Assembly: GCA_964403935.1 (NCBI GenBank)
Contig: CAYOIB010000003.1
Coordinates: 19,892-83,891 of the forward strand
Length of the DNA stretch: 64,000 nt
Reading direction: 5' to 3'
From: SLLG01 sp964403935
Lineage (GTDB): Bacteria > Verrucomicrobiota > Verrucomicrobiia > Opitutales > Oceanipulchritudinaceae
Shown here piece by piece: positions 41,894 to 50,073 of this stretch. Numbering within the stretch: position 1 is the stretch's first letter; every line of letters starts with the position of its first letter. The position numbers were made by a program, and so were the translations under genes. The notes beneath the pieces are model-generated. The model had not been told where the DNA came from, searched no databases, and worked only from the letters and a program-made list of their open reading frames with translations.

Positions 41894-44446
41894 ATGTATC
41901 GATTGCTATTCGCCGCGGGGGCGGCGGGGCTGTTGGCAGCGACCAGCCTGCGGGGATCGGAAAGGGATGGCGACATTGTCATCCTTGACGATTTCATTGT
42001 GCAGGAGACCGCTCAGACAGCACCGGAGTCCCTTTCTCCCACTTCCTGGTCCCTGAAGGGTGTTCTTGGCGAAGGCCGTTCGCTCGTCGAAACGCCCAGA
42101 GCCGTCACCGCCCTTACGCCCGAAGCGATGCGGCGCATGGACATCCGCAACCTTGAGGATCTTCCCAAAGCAGCGGCTGGAGCCGAACGCATCAATTTCT
42201 TTGGCTTGGCGGGAACACCCGTTCTCCGCGGCACGCGCGCAGGGCTTTATTTCAATGGCATGCTCCGGGCCTACCAGCGCAATGAAATGCCCACCTCCTT
42301 TGGTTCGACGGATTCCCTTGCGATCGTAAAAGGTCCGGCACCCACCCACTTCGCCCCGACCTTGGTCGGCGGCTATGTGAACATGCTCCCGAAGCAACCT
42401 TTCTATGAGCAAGCCCAGGGTGCCGCCGAGATGACCGTCGGCCGCTGGAACAACTACCGGGCTCAACTGGACTACGGCGCACCGTTTCTCTGGCGCGAAC
42501 GGCCCGCCGCCTACCGCGTCTCGCTCACCGGCCAGCAGGCCGATAGCTATTTCGACAATGTGGAGAACAACTTCGAATCCATCTACATTGCCCTGAAGAC
42601 GCAGATTCGCCCGCGTATCACCCTTTTTGCAGGCGCGGAATACTATAATTTCCGCAGCAGTGAAGCACCCGGCATCAACCGCCCAACCCAGCAACTGATC
42701 GATACCGGAGCCTATGTCATCGGGGAACCGGCGGACCTCACATCTTCCGCCTGGGGCGGGCGGCCCGCGCGCACACTGCTACAATTTCCTTTTAACACCA
42801 TCGTCAACCCTGCCCTCCACGCCCTCAGCATTCCGGGCGATGTCGCCCGTGACCGAATCCCCGCAGAGCTGCGTGCGCACATGATCGATTTGAACGATCC
42901 GGCAGCCGTTGCTGCCCTCTACACCCTCCGCCCGGAGGAGACATCAGGCTTTGCCCACCTTCGCCCCATCGCAGCCCGCGAACTGGAGGCCATCAACCGC
43001 CGCACACAGGATCGCTTCGTTTACACACCGGAATACTTTACCGCCGGAGGCGAAGTGCTGACCGATAATTTGCCGCGGAACCAAATCCTCTCCGATCCAC
43101 GCGACCACGCCCACGCCGAAAGCGTCATTGCTTTCCTCGATGTCGATGGGCGCGGCGAAAATGGTTGGTCGTGGAGCAACCGCTCCTTCTTCGAGGGCAT
43201 GGATACCGACAAGTACTCCACCTACGGTTTCGCCTTCCGCTCCCAACAGGCCCTCGGGGAAAACCAGACGCGCCTGCGCAAAGACTTGGCCGACGTCGAT
43301 GCCCGGATCGAAGTCGGCGCGTCGTTCCGTCTTTCGCACGCCCACATGGTGCAGGACTTCGATGCCGAGCCTTTTTCCCGACGCGATCTGACACAACCGG
43401 AAATCAGCCCGAACACCGTTGTCCCCACAGGCGCTGATCTGGACCCCAACGGAGGAAATCTCTGGTCCACCTTTGGCGGTGCCAGCGGACGCAGCCGCAC
43501 CTTCCAAACAGCCATCTTCGGCCAAGCCGACTGGCAAGTCACCGAGCGCCTGCGCCTCGATTTGGCCCTGCGCGCCGAGCGGGCCGAAGTTCGCCGCAGC
43601 CTCCCCACCCTGATTGACAATCCACTGGCCGATGCCTACGGCCGCCTCACAGGCACCGATACCATCGAATTTCTCAACGGTGCCCTCCATGCCACCTACG
43701 AGGTCGCCGAAGACGTCTTCCTCTACTCAGCCGTGCAACGCGGGCGATCCCTCGCCCCCGGAGACGGTGGGGTCATCTTTGGCACAACCAGCTTCCCCAC
43801 GGCGGATCTTGTTGAAGCCGGGGTTAAGTCGCAACTCCTTGACAACAAACTCCTCACTTCGCTCTCCGTCTATCGTTGGAACCAATCCATCTTCAGCACG
43901 CACGACGCCTACGCCCGCCCGCTGCGCGGCGAGGGTGTGGAATTCGAAGCCTACCTGACGCCGATTCCGGAGTTGACCCTGATCGCGCACTTCACCGCTC
44001 AGCGCGTGACCATGCGTGAGGACGGTGCCGGTTTTGGTGCTCTGCCTCAGACCGAAGAGGAATGGGCCCTCAACGGCGGAATATTGAATGCCAATTCCCG
44101 CGAAATCCTGCCCAATAATCCTGATGGCATCTATGCCGGCTCTCCGGAATTTGCCGCACGGCTCTTTGGTCTCTGGGAGCCAGGAAACGGCTGGGGCTTT
44201 GCCGGCGGCATTAGCTGGCGCGATGCCTTCTGGAGTGATGTCGGCCGCACCCACCGCATTCCTTCCGTGGTATTGGCTGACGCGCAGATCTTCTACCGCT
44301 TTGGACAGTGGGAAGTCGGCCTCCTCGTGGATAATGTCTTCAACACGCGCTACTGGTCCGGCTCAGATCCCATCTTTGCCGCCGGGACCGTGCTTTCCCC
44401 GGGGATCCCAAGGGATTGGCGTGTGCGCGTGCGCTGGACGTTCTAG
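41894..44446 (+). CDS. TonB-dependent outer-membrane receptor
   Basis: 850 residues: signal peptide (Y-R-L-L-F-A-A-G-A-A-G-L-L-A-A), a short segment with a TonB-box-like D-D-F-I-V-Q-E-T, a plug domain at about 50-175 and a 22-strand-type beta-barrel. The plug shows S-L-V-E-T-P-R-A-V-T-A-L-T-P, L-R-G-T-R-A-G-L-Y-F-N-G and I-V-K-G-P-A-P-T. The barrel ends in R-V-R-V-R-W-T-F with the terminal aromatic. The plug resembles siderophore-type receptors. Substrate is unknown. A small membrane protein gene follows 15 bases downstream and is probably co-transcribed. No TonB, ExbB or ExbD gene is in the window and no Fur box was identified. Confidence 0.92.
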   Translation: MYRLLFAAGAAGLLAATSLRGSERDGDIVILDDFIVQETAQTAPESLSPTSWSLKGVLGEGRSLVETPRAVTALTPEAMRRMDIRNLEDLPKAAAGAERINFFGLAGTPVLRGTRAGLYFNGMLRAYQRNEMPTSFGSTDSLAIVKGPAPTHFAPTLVGGYVNMLPKQPFYEQAQGAAEMTVGRWNNYRAQLDYGAPFLWRERPAAYRVSLTGQQADSYFDNVENNFESIYIALKTQIRPRITLFAGAEYYNFRSSEAPGINRPTQQLIDTGAYVIGEPADLTSSAWGGRPARTLLQFPFNTIVNPALHALSIPGDVARDRIPAELRAHMIDLNDPAAVAALYTLRPEETSGFAHLRPIAARELEAINRRTQDRFVYTPEYFTAGGEVLTDNLPRNQILSDPRDHAHAESVIAFLDVDGRGENGWSWSNRSFFEGMDTDKYSTYGFAFRSQQALGENQTRLRKDLADVDARIEVGASFRLSHAHMVQDFDAEPFSRRDLTQPEISPNTVVPTGADLDPNGGNLWSTFGGASGRSRTFQTAIFGQADWQVTERLRLDLALRAERAEVRRSLPTLIDNPLADAYGRLTGTDTIEFLNGALHATYEVAEDVFLYSAVQRGRSLAPGDGGVIFGTTSFPTADLVEAGVKSQLLDNKLLTSLSVYRWNQSIFSTHDAYARPLRGEGVEFEAYLTPIPELTLIAHFTAQRVTMREDGAGFGALPQTEEEWALNGGILNANSREILPNNPDGIYAGSPEFAARLFGLWEPGNGWGFAGGISWRDAFWSDVGRTHRIPSVVLADAQIFYRFGQWEVGLLVDNVFNTRYWSGSDPIFAAGTVLSPGIPRDWRVRVRWTF

Positions 44447-44461
44447 AAAGTTCATGCTGGA

Positions 44462-45004
44462 ATGCCCCGCTCTATGGCATCGCTCGACGTCACCACGCCT
44501 CCCAGCTCCTCCGGCTCGACCCACCCATGGCGCCAGCGCGTATGGCGACAAAGCCTGTTCGTTGGCGTGCTCTACCTTGCCGTCGGCGGATTCGGATTGG
44601 TCGCCCTCCCTTTCGATTTCTCCTGGATGGCCCTGCTCCTCTCTGTCCTGGCCCTTCAGGTGGGCAGCACGGAACTCATTCTGGGAAGGCGCTTTCTCAA
44701 GAGCAGCGATTCCCGCTTTCTGCGCCTGCTCTTGGTTCACCAAGGCTGGATTCTGGCCGCAGGCCTCACCGTTCTGCACTTTCTCTACCGCTACGACTTG
44801 GCGGAACTCTTCGGGCAACTGCCTCCATCCATCCTCCAGCAGGTGGAAGATGCGGCGCAGCTCACTGGACTCCACCCGGAAGCTTACTTCATCCTTCTCT
44901 GGAAAATCACGATAGTCCTCACAGCCATCGTCTTCGCCCTCAAGCACATCTTTCTCGCAACCCGCTACGCAAGACTCCTGCGACAGGCCCCGCAGGAAGC
45001 CTGA
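44462..45004 (+). CDS. four-helix membrane protein of unknown function, next to TonB receptor
   Basis: I do not recognise this 180-residue protein. It has four hydrophobic helices (V-G-V-L-Y-L-A-V-G-G-F-G-L; W-M-A-L-L-L-S-V-L-A-L; L-L-L-V-H-Q-G-W-I-L-A-A-G-L; I-T-I-V-L-T-A-I-V-F-A-L) and a soluble loop between the third and fourth. Its start lies 15 bases after the TonB-receptor stop. A Met four codons later is an alternative. The position suggests a role with that receptor, such as inner-membrane accessory, but no transport or redox motif is visible. Confidence 0.7.
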   Translation: MPRSMASLDVTTPPSSSGSTHPWRQRVWRQSLFVGVLYLAVGGFGLVALPFDFSWMALLLSVLALQVGSTELILGRRFLKSSDSRFLRLLLVHQGWILAAGLTVLHFLYRYDLAELFGQLPPSILQQVEDAAQLTGLHPEAYFILLWKITIVLTAIVFALKHIFLATRYARLLRQAPQEA

Positions 45005-45105
45005 TTTCGTACCTCAAAAAAAGCATCGCTTTTCCACCGCACCGAGGTGCCAGCCATGCGACACTTGGCTTCTCACACAAACGGCATTCCGTGGAATAAA
45101 CAGAT

Positions 45106-45789
45106 ATGGACCGCTCTGACACCGCCTTCCCCCTCTCTCCCATCGAAACACGTGTGCTCGGCGCGCTGATGGAAAAATCCGTCACCACACCCGAATACTA
45201 CCCGATGACCTTGAACTCGCTGGTCGCCGCCTGTAACCAGCGGACAAGCCGGGACCCGGTGAGCGATTACGATGAGGCCGAAGTGATGGAAGCCCTCGAT
45301 GCCCTCCGCGCCAAGGGTCTCGCGCGACGCGTCGATATGGCGGGTTCCCGAACCCCAAAGTTCCGGCAGGTGATCGGAGAAGCAATGGAGCTTCAAAATC
45401 CAGCCTTTGCCCTCTTGACCGTGCTCTTCCTCCGCGGCCCGCAAACCCTCGGCCAACTTCGCGCCCGCACGGAGCGCCTGTACCTCTTCCGCGATCTCGA
45501 TCAGGTCCAGGAAACGCTGGACGGCCTCATGCAGCGGGAGGACGAGCCTCATGAAGTCGTGCGATCCCTGCCGCGCCGGCCTGGGAGCAAGGAAGTTCGC
45601 TTCGCCCAGATCCTTGGCGAGGAACAACCCGAGCACGCCTCACCGGAAGAGACCGATCCCGGTGGGCCCGCCGCCCGCCCGAAATTCGGTCCCTCCACCC
45701 AGGAGCTAACGGAGCGAATCGTGACCCTGGAAACGGCGCTCGAAGACCTTCGGGAGCAGTTTGCCGAGTTTAAGCGGCAATTCGACTGA
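45106..45789 (+). CDS. YceH/UPF0502 (DUF480) family protein
   Basis: 227 residues with the family opening L-S-P-I-E-T-R-V-L-G-A-L-M-E-K-S-V-T-T-P-E and Y-P-M-T-L-N-S-L-V-A-A-C-N-Q-R-T-S-R-D-P-V. Two winged-helix domains follow and the C-terminus is a short coiled coil (L-E-T-A-L-E-D-L-R-E-Q-F-A-E-F-K-R-Q-F). Family members are conserved in many bacteria; the winged helices suggest nucleic-acid or protein binding but no firm function is assigned. It converges on the carbonic anhydrase gene with only 3 bases between the two stops. Confidence 0.92.
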   Translation: MDRSDTAFPLSPIETRVLGALMEKSVTTPEYYPMTLNSLVAACNQRTSRDPVSDYDEAEVMEALDALRAKGLARRVDMAGSRTPKFRQVIGEAMELQNPAFALLTVLFLRGPQTLGQLRARTERLYLFRDLDQVQETLDGLMQREDEPHEVVRSLPRRPGSKEVRFAQILGEEQPEHASPEETDPGGPAARPKFGPSTQELTERIVTLETALEDLREQFAEFKRQFD

Positions 45790-45792
45790 AGC

Positions 45793-46428
45793 TCAGTGGC
45801 CCTCCGGCACACCTTCAAAAAAGTCCACGATCCCCGTCTCGAGCGAGTATTCAGCACCGACCACGAGCAGACCGTCATTTCCAATGATCTGCTCCATGAT
45901 CCGGGACCCGTTACAAAGTTGATCGACGGAAGCCCTGATATTAGCGCGCACCGCATGGTGAACCAGCTTCTCCCGGTCGTGCCGAATATCCGTCTCCATC
46001 AGCGTCGCCACCGCCGGGCGAATACGATCGACAATCGAGCGCAAGAACGGTGACCGGCCCTCCGAAGGGCGCTCGAGTTCTTCCAGCGTACTGGTAACCG
46101 CCCCACAACGGGAATGCCCCAAGACCACAACAAGCCGCGTCCCGAAACGCTCGACCGCAAACTCGACACTGCCCACTTGCGAAGGAGCCACAATATTACC
46201 CGCCACGCGGATAACAAAGAGGCTCCCCAAGCCTTGGTCAAAGACAAGCTCCGCCGGGACCCTCGAGTCCGAGCAGCCAAGAATCACGGCAAAAGGCGTC
46301 TGCCCCTCAAGAAGCTCTTTTCGCCGCATCTGCGTGGCGAATTTGCCGTTTGAAGGGGCTGCCTCAACAAAGCGGCGATTCCCTGCCCGAAGCCGTTCGA
46401 GCGATTCCAATGCAATTTTCATGTTCAT
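45793..46428 (-). CDS. beta-carbonic anhydrase
   Basis: A 211-residue zinc enzyme interconverting CO2 and bicarbonate. The zinc ligands and catalytic dyad are in place: Cys52, Asp54 and Arg56 in G-C-S-D-S-R-V-P, and His105 and Cys108 in G-H-S-R-C-G-A-V. The strand F-V-I-R-V-A-G-N is also typical. No signal peptide, so it is cytoplasmic and supplies bicarbonate for carboxylases. A second Met two codons in is an equally possible start. It stands alone next to argH. Confidence 0.95.
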   Translation of the reverse strand: MNMKIALESLERLRAGNRRFVEAAPSNGKFATQMRRKELLEGQTPFAVILGCSDSRVPAELVFDQGLGSLFVIRVAGNIVAPSQVGSVEFAVERFGTRLVVVLGHSRCGAVTSTLEELERPSEGRSPFLRSIVDRIRPAVATLMETDIRHDREKLVHHAVRANIRASVDQLCNGSRIMEQIIGNDGLLVVGAEYSLETGIVDFFEGVPEGH

Positions 46429-46532
46429 GATGACTCGGGCTCAATCAGTGAAAACGGCACTCTTTAGAAGGCAGCAGCCGCTTATTCTCAGGTTCTTGGC
46501 AGATCCCTCTCAGGCCAAGGTTTTTTGTCCCT

Positions 46533-47933
46533 TCAGAGCAGTTTTTTACGCCAGTTCGCAATTTCGGTTTCAACCGCCCTGGGTCCGGGCATGCCAATGT
46601 TCTCACGGGCAGCCAATGCCTTTTTCAGATCAAAACACGCCCGCCAATCCGGCTCCAAGAGCGGACTGATCCCGGCAATATCCGCATCGCTCAGCTGATT
46701 CAACGGGATGTCTTGGTCCTCCGCCATCGCCACGAGCGCGCCCACCGCATGGTGCGCGTCGCGGAAAGGCATGCCCTTGCGCACAAGGTAATCAGCCACA
46801 TCCGTCGCGAGCAGAAGGGGATCGGCCACCGCCTTTGCGCAGCGATCAATATTGGGAATAGCCCCCTGTAGTGTGCCCGCGAGGATGTCGAGGCAGGCCG
46901 ATGTGGTATCCAGACAATCGAAAACCGGTGGCTTGTCCTCCTGCAGATCCCGATTATAGGTCAGCGGCAGGCCCTTGCAGAGCGTTATCAACATCGAAAG
47001 CGCCCCGTGCATGCGCGCGCTTTTCCCCCGAATCAATTCCAACGCATCCGGATTTTTCTTCTGAGGCATCAGGCTGGAACCCGTGGTGAAGCCATCGGGA
47101 AACGTAATAAAACCGAATTCGCTGCTATTCCAGAGAATCAAGTCCTCCGCCACCCGCGAAAGATGCACCCCACAAAGGGCACAGACAGAGGCAAACTCCA
47201 GGAACAGATCCCGGTCGGCCACCGCATCCAGGCTGTTGCGCGTCATCTGCGGTTCACCGGCTGAATCCACAAATCCCAGCAGCTTCGCCGTGTACTTACG
47301 ATCAATCGGAAGCGTCGTCCCCGCCAAGGCCCCAGATCCCAGCGGACAGACATTAGCCCGCTCACGAAAGGCCTGAAGCCGCTCCCGATCCCGCCCAAAC
47401 ATCTCCACATAGGCAAGAAAGTGATGTGCCATCGACACCGGTTGCGCCCGCTGCAAATGGGTGTACCCCGGAATAATGATCTCCCGGGTGGCCTCGGCCT
47501 GATCGAGCAAGACCGAAAGCACCTTCTCAAGCTCAGCCACCAACACATCAGCCGCCTCACGAAAAAACAAGCGCATCGCCGTGGCCACCTGATCGTTTCG
47601 ACTGCGTGCCGTATGCAACTTCGCCGCCGCCGGAACCCGCGCCCGCAGCGCTTGCTCCACATTCATGTGCACGTCTTCAAGCGCAATATCCCAGACAAAC
47701 TTCCCCGCCTCGATATCCGCCAGAATCTCATCCAGCCCCGCACAGATCGCCGCAGCCTCCGCCTCTTCGATCAAACCCACCTTCCCCAACATCCGCGCAT
47801 GCGCCTGACTGCCGCGAATATCGAAGGGTGCCAGACGCTTGTCCACCGATACGGACTCGCTGAAGACCACCATCCTTGGATCGGGCCCACCACGAAAACG
47901 CCCGCCCCATGTCGCCTGCTTCGATTCTGCCAT
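46533..47933 (-). CDS. argH: argininosuccinate lyase
   Basis: 466 residues, normal for ArgH. It cleaves argininosuccinate to arginine and fumarate, the last step of arginine synthesis, as a cytoplasmic tetramer. The superfamily signature G-S-S-L-M-P-Q-K-K-N-P-D is present, as are T-A-R-S-R-N-D-Q-V-A-T and G-Y-T-H-L-Q-R-A-Q-P for substrate binding. The start at M-A-E-S-K precedes the typical W-G-G-R-F by four residues; the 33 upstream residues of the open frame do not belong to the family. No argG is adjacent. It diverges from guaB across the assembly gap region. Confidence 0.96.
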   Translation of the reverse strand: MAESKQATWGGRFRGGPDPRMVVFSESVSVDKRLAPFDIRGSQAHARMLGKVGLIEEAEAAAICAGLDEILADIEAGKFVWDIALEDVHMNVEQALRARVPAAAKLHTARSRNDQVATAMRLFFREAADVLVAELEKVLSVLLDQAEATREIIIPGYTHLQRAQPVSMAHHFLAYVEMFGRDRERLQAFRERANVCPLGSGALAGTTLPIDRKYTAKLLGFVDSAGEPQMTRNSLDAVADRDLFLEFASVCALCGVHLSRVAEDLILWNSSEFGFITFPDGFTTGSSLMPQKKNPDALELIRGKSARMHGALSMLITLCKGLPLTYNRDLQEDKPPVFDCLDTTSACLDILAGTLQGAIPNIDRCAKAVADPLLLATDVADYLVRKGMPFRDAHHAVGALVAMAEDQDIPLNQLSDADIAGISPLLEPDWRACFDLKKALAARENIGMPGPRAVETEIANWRKKLL

Positions 47934-48033
47934 GCTCAGCACGCTTGCCACCCCACGCCCCGGCGCAACGGGAAAATCAAGGTTTCCCTCAAAACCAGCC
48001 CCCTCCCCACACCGGAAGGAACAACCACACATT

Positions 48034-48061
48034 ATCTACCAGGCAGTATATCACTTGACAC
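48034..48061. repeat. 28-base degenerate direct repeat, copy 1
   Basis: Matches copy 2 (48201-48228) at 23 of 28 positions by eye, in the same orientation, 167 bases apart. It includes CTACCAGG, an A/T core TATAT and TTGACAC. See the linked finding. Confidence 0.6.
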
Positions 48062-48200
48062 CTTTAGACCCCACGGGCCGCTCAGGAAGCCAACAGCTTA
48101 TAATCATCCCAATCCTATTACTTGATGCACGGCCATCGCACGCGCGCGCCTCCCCGCATATTCCCCATCTCTCTGGAAACGTGGGAACGCGCATGTTATA

Positions 48201-48228
48201 TTCTACCAGGTAATATATTAATTGACAC
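48201..48228. repeat. 28-base degenerate direct repeat, copy 2
   Basis: Second copy of the element at 48034-48061. Its core is the palindrome TAATATATTA. It lies 27 bases before the 55-base repeat that abuts the assembly gap. Confidence 0.6.
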
Positions 48229-48255
48229 GGGAAGCGTGGCGGGGGTCGTTTGAGA

Positions 48256-48310
48256 GGCGGGGGGGTTGGGGTTGCGATCTGAGCTTGCTTCCGGCTGGGG
48301 AAGGGGTTTC
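48256..48310. repeat. 55-base direct repeat, left of assembly gap
   Basis: Identical base for base to 48411-48465. It begins GGC followed by seven G, then TTGGGG, and ends GGGGAAGGGGTTTC directly before the N run. Confidence 0.9.
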
Positions 48311-48410
48311 NNNNNNNNNNNNNNNNNNNNNNNNNNNNNNNNNNNNNNNNNNNNNNNNNNNNNNNNNNNNNNNNNNNNNNNNNNNNNNNNNNNNNNNNNN
48401 NNNNNNNNNN
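48311..48410. other. assembly gap (100 N)
   Basis: Exactly 100 undetermined bases, the usual placeholder for a scaffold gap of unknown size. The flanks are the two copies of the 55-base repeat, so the true content may be zero (overlapping contig ends), one repeat unit or a longer tandem array. Confidence 0.98.
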
Positions 48411-48465
48411 GGCGGGGGGGTTGGGGTTGCGATCTGAGCTTGCTTCCGGCTGGGGAAGGGGTTTC
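48411..48465. repeat. 55-base direct repeat, right of assembly gap
   Basis: Identical to 48256-48310. It ends 9 bases before the guaB start, so it forms the guaB leader, and its GGGGAAGGGG could be read as a distant purine-rich ribosome site. Confidence 0.9.
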
Positions 48466-48474
48466 ACATGGACA

Positions 48475-50052
48475 ATGGCGCATCCGGACAACCTTTCGAT
48501 TGACGCTTCCTTTTATAAGGAGGCCGAAACGTTTTTTCCGGCCCACCCGGTCGGCCTGACTTACGATGACGTTACCCTCGCGACTCGCTTCAGCGAGGTT
48601 CTTCCGCGGGATACAGTTATTGAGACGGAGATTTCCGACAGCCTTCGGCTGAATATTCCGTTCCTCTCGGCGGATATGGATACGGTCACGGAGGCGGACA
48701 TGGCGGTGGCCATCGCCCGGAATGGTGGCCTCGGTCTGATCCACTACAACATGTCGGAGCGGGATCAGTTGAAAGAAGTGGCGCGGGTGAAGAACGACGT
48801 CCACGGCCTCATCCAGGATCCGATCACTGTTGGTCCGGAGATGTATATCGGGGACGTCCTCGCAATGATCGAGGAGAAGGGCTACAAGTTCCGGACGTTT
48901 CCTGTTGTTGAGGCGAATAATCGTTTTGTCGGCCTTCTCCGCGGGCGAATTGTCCGAAGCCGCTACCGTGGGGTAAAGGTCGCCGATGCCATGACCCCGC
49001 TTGGAACGGTTTATACTGTGACAGACACTGAGATCGCGGGGAATCCGATAGCCGCAGCCGATCGGTTTTTCACCGATCACATGGGGATCCATAAGCTGAT
49101 TGTTCTGGACAGCGACGGGTGTCTGCGGGGTTTGTTCACTCTCTCCGACATCGAGCGGATCAGCGAGGAGGCCCTCGCCGCCGTAAAGCCCGCCCGCGAT
49201 TCCAATTTTCGGTTGGTCTGCGGGGCGGCTCTTTCAGCGACCCGCAGCTCGACGGGTGAGCTGGACCGGGACCGTATCCTCGCCCATGCACATTCACTCG
49301 CCAAGGAGGGTATCGATGCCTTTGCCGTATCGACAGCTCATGGATTTTCCCGGGGTGTTGGCGATGTGGTTAAGCTTCTTCGGGGGGAGTTTCCCGGGAT
49401 TGCCCTGATCGCGGGAAATGTAACAAGCGCGGCTGGCGTGGACTATCTTGCCGATTGCGGTGCCGACGCCATCAAAGTTGGCCAGGGGCCCGGGTCCATT
49501 TGCACCACCCGCATTGTCGCGGGCGTCGGCATCCCGCAACTCACGGCGTTGTATGTTTGCAGCCAAATTGCAAAGAAGCGAGGTGTGCGGATCCTTGCGG
49601 ACGGGGGGATCGCCAAGAGCGGAGATATTGTCAAGGCCCTCACCCTGGCCCACGGGGTGATCTGCGGAAGTCTCTTCGCTGGATGCCGGGAGGCACCGGG
49701 GGGCATCATGGAGATCAACGGGAAGCTGTACAAGCAGTACCGTGGTATGGGCAGTCTGGCGGCCATGCAGTCTGGCAGTGCTGCCCGCTACGGACATTCG
49801 AAAATGTCGAAGCCTTCGGACAAAGTCGCGGCCGAGGGGATCGAGGCTCTTAAAGAAGTCTCCGGCACGCTCGATACCACCCTGCGCCAGCTTGTTGGAG
49901 GCGTCCAGAGCGGGCTGGGTTATCTTGGCGCGAGGAACCTGGAGGAACTCCGGAAGCAGGCGCGGTTCATTCGCGTAAGCCCTGCAGGGATGCGAGAAAG
50001 TGCCCCGCATGACGTTGTTGAGGTCAAAACAGCGACGGAAGAAGAAGACTGA
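48475..50052 (+). CDS. guaB: IMP dehydrogenase
   Basis: 525 residues; converts IMP to XMP with NAD+, the committed step of GMP synthesis. The (beta/alpha)8 barrel is interrupted by two CBS modules at about 112-230. The catalytic loop G-P-G-S-I-C-T-T-R holds Cys343, and the flap has G-S-A-A-R-Y. G-M-G-S-L-A-A-M also fits. GMP reductase lacks the CBS domains, so IMPDH is preferred. Oddities: the NAD-contacting Asp of the usual V-D-T-A-H-G strand is Ser286 here (V-S-T-A-H-G), and the usual acidic residue before A-P-G in the G-T-x-E-x-P-G region differs (G-C-R-E-A-P-G-G). The ATG at 48475 is just outside the 55-base repeat. Confidence 0.92.
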   Translation: MAHPDNLSIDASFYKEAETFFPAHPVGLTYDDVTLATRFSEVLPRDTVIETEISDSLRLNIPFLSADMDTVTEADMAVAIARNGGLGLIHYNMSERDQLKEVARVKNDVHGLIQDPITVGPEMYIGDVLAMIEEKGYKFRTFPVVEANNRFVGLLRGRIVRSRYRGVKVADAMTPLGTVYTVTDTEIAGNPIAAADRFFTDHMGIHKLIVLDSDGCLRGLFTLSDIERISEEALAAVKPARDSNFRLVCGAALSATRSSTGELDRDRILAHAHSLAKEGIDAFAVSTAHGFSRGVGDVVKLLRGEFPGIALIAGNVTSAAGVDYLADCGADAIKVGQGPGSICTTRIVAGVGIPQLTALYVCSQIAKKRGVRILADGGIAKSGDIVKALTLAHGVICGSLFAGCREAPGGIMEINGKLYKQYRGMGSLAAMQSGSAARYGHSKMSKPSDKVAAEGIEALKEVSGTLDTTLRQLVGGVQSGLGYLGARNLEELRKQARFIRVSPAGMRESAPHDVVEVKTATEEED

Positions 50053-50073
50053 TCGGCTGCCCTCCGGCTTTTC

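Larger units (their letters stand above)
47934..48474. other. argH-guaB divergent intergenic region containing repeats and an assembly gap
   Basis: 541 bases including 100 undetermined bases. It holds two copies of a 28-base degenerate repeat, an identical 55-base direct repeat on either side of the N run, and G-rich tracts. Promoters for argH and guaB should be here, but the gap hides part of the region. On the minus strand the first 28-base copy includes GATATACT, which could serve as a -10 element for argH, without a convincing -35. Confidence 0.6.

Noticed and set aside
48051..49092. Open frames reading through the N run
   Set aside because: The N bases translate to unknown residues and merely bridge the gap; the frames have no independent support.
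48475..50052. GMP reductase instead of IMP dehydrogenase
   Set aside because: The presence of two CBS modules and the catalytic loop and flap motifs fit IMPDH better, despite some unusual residues.
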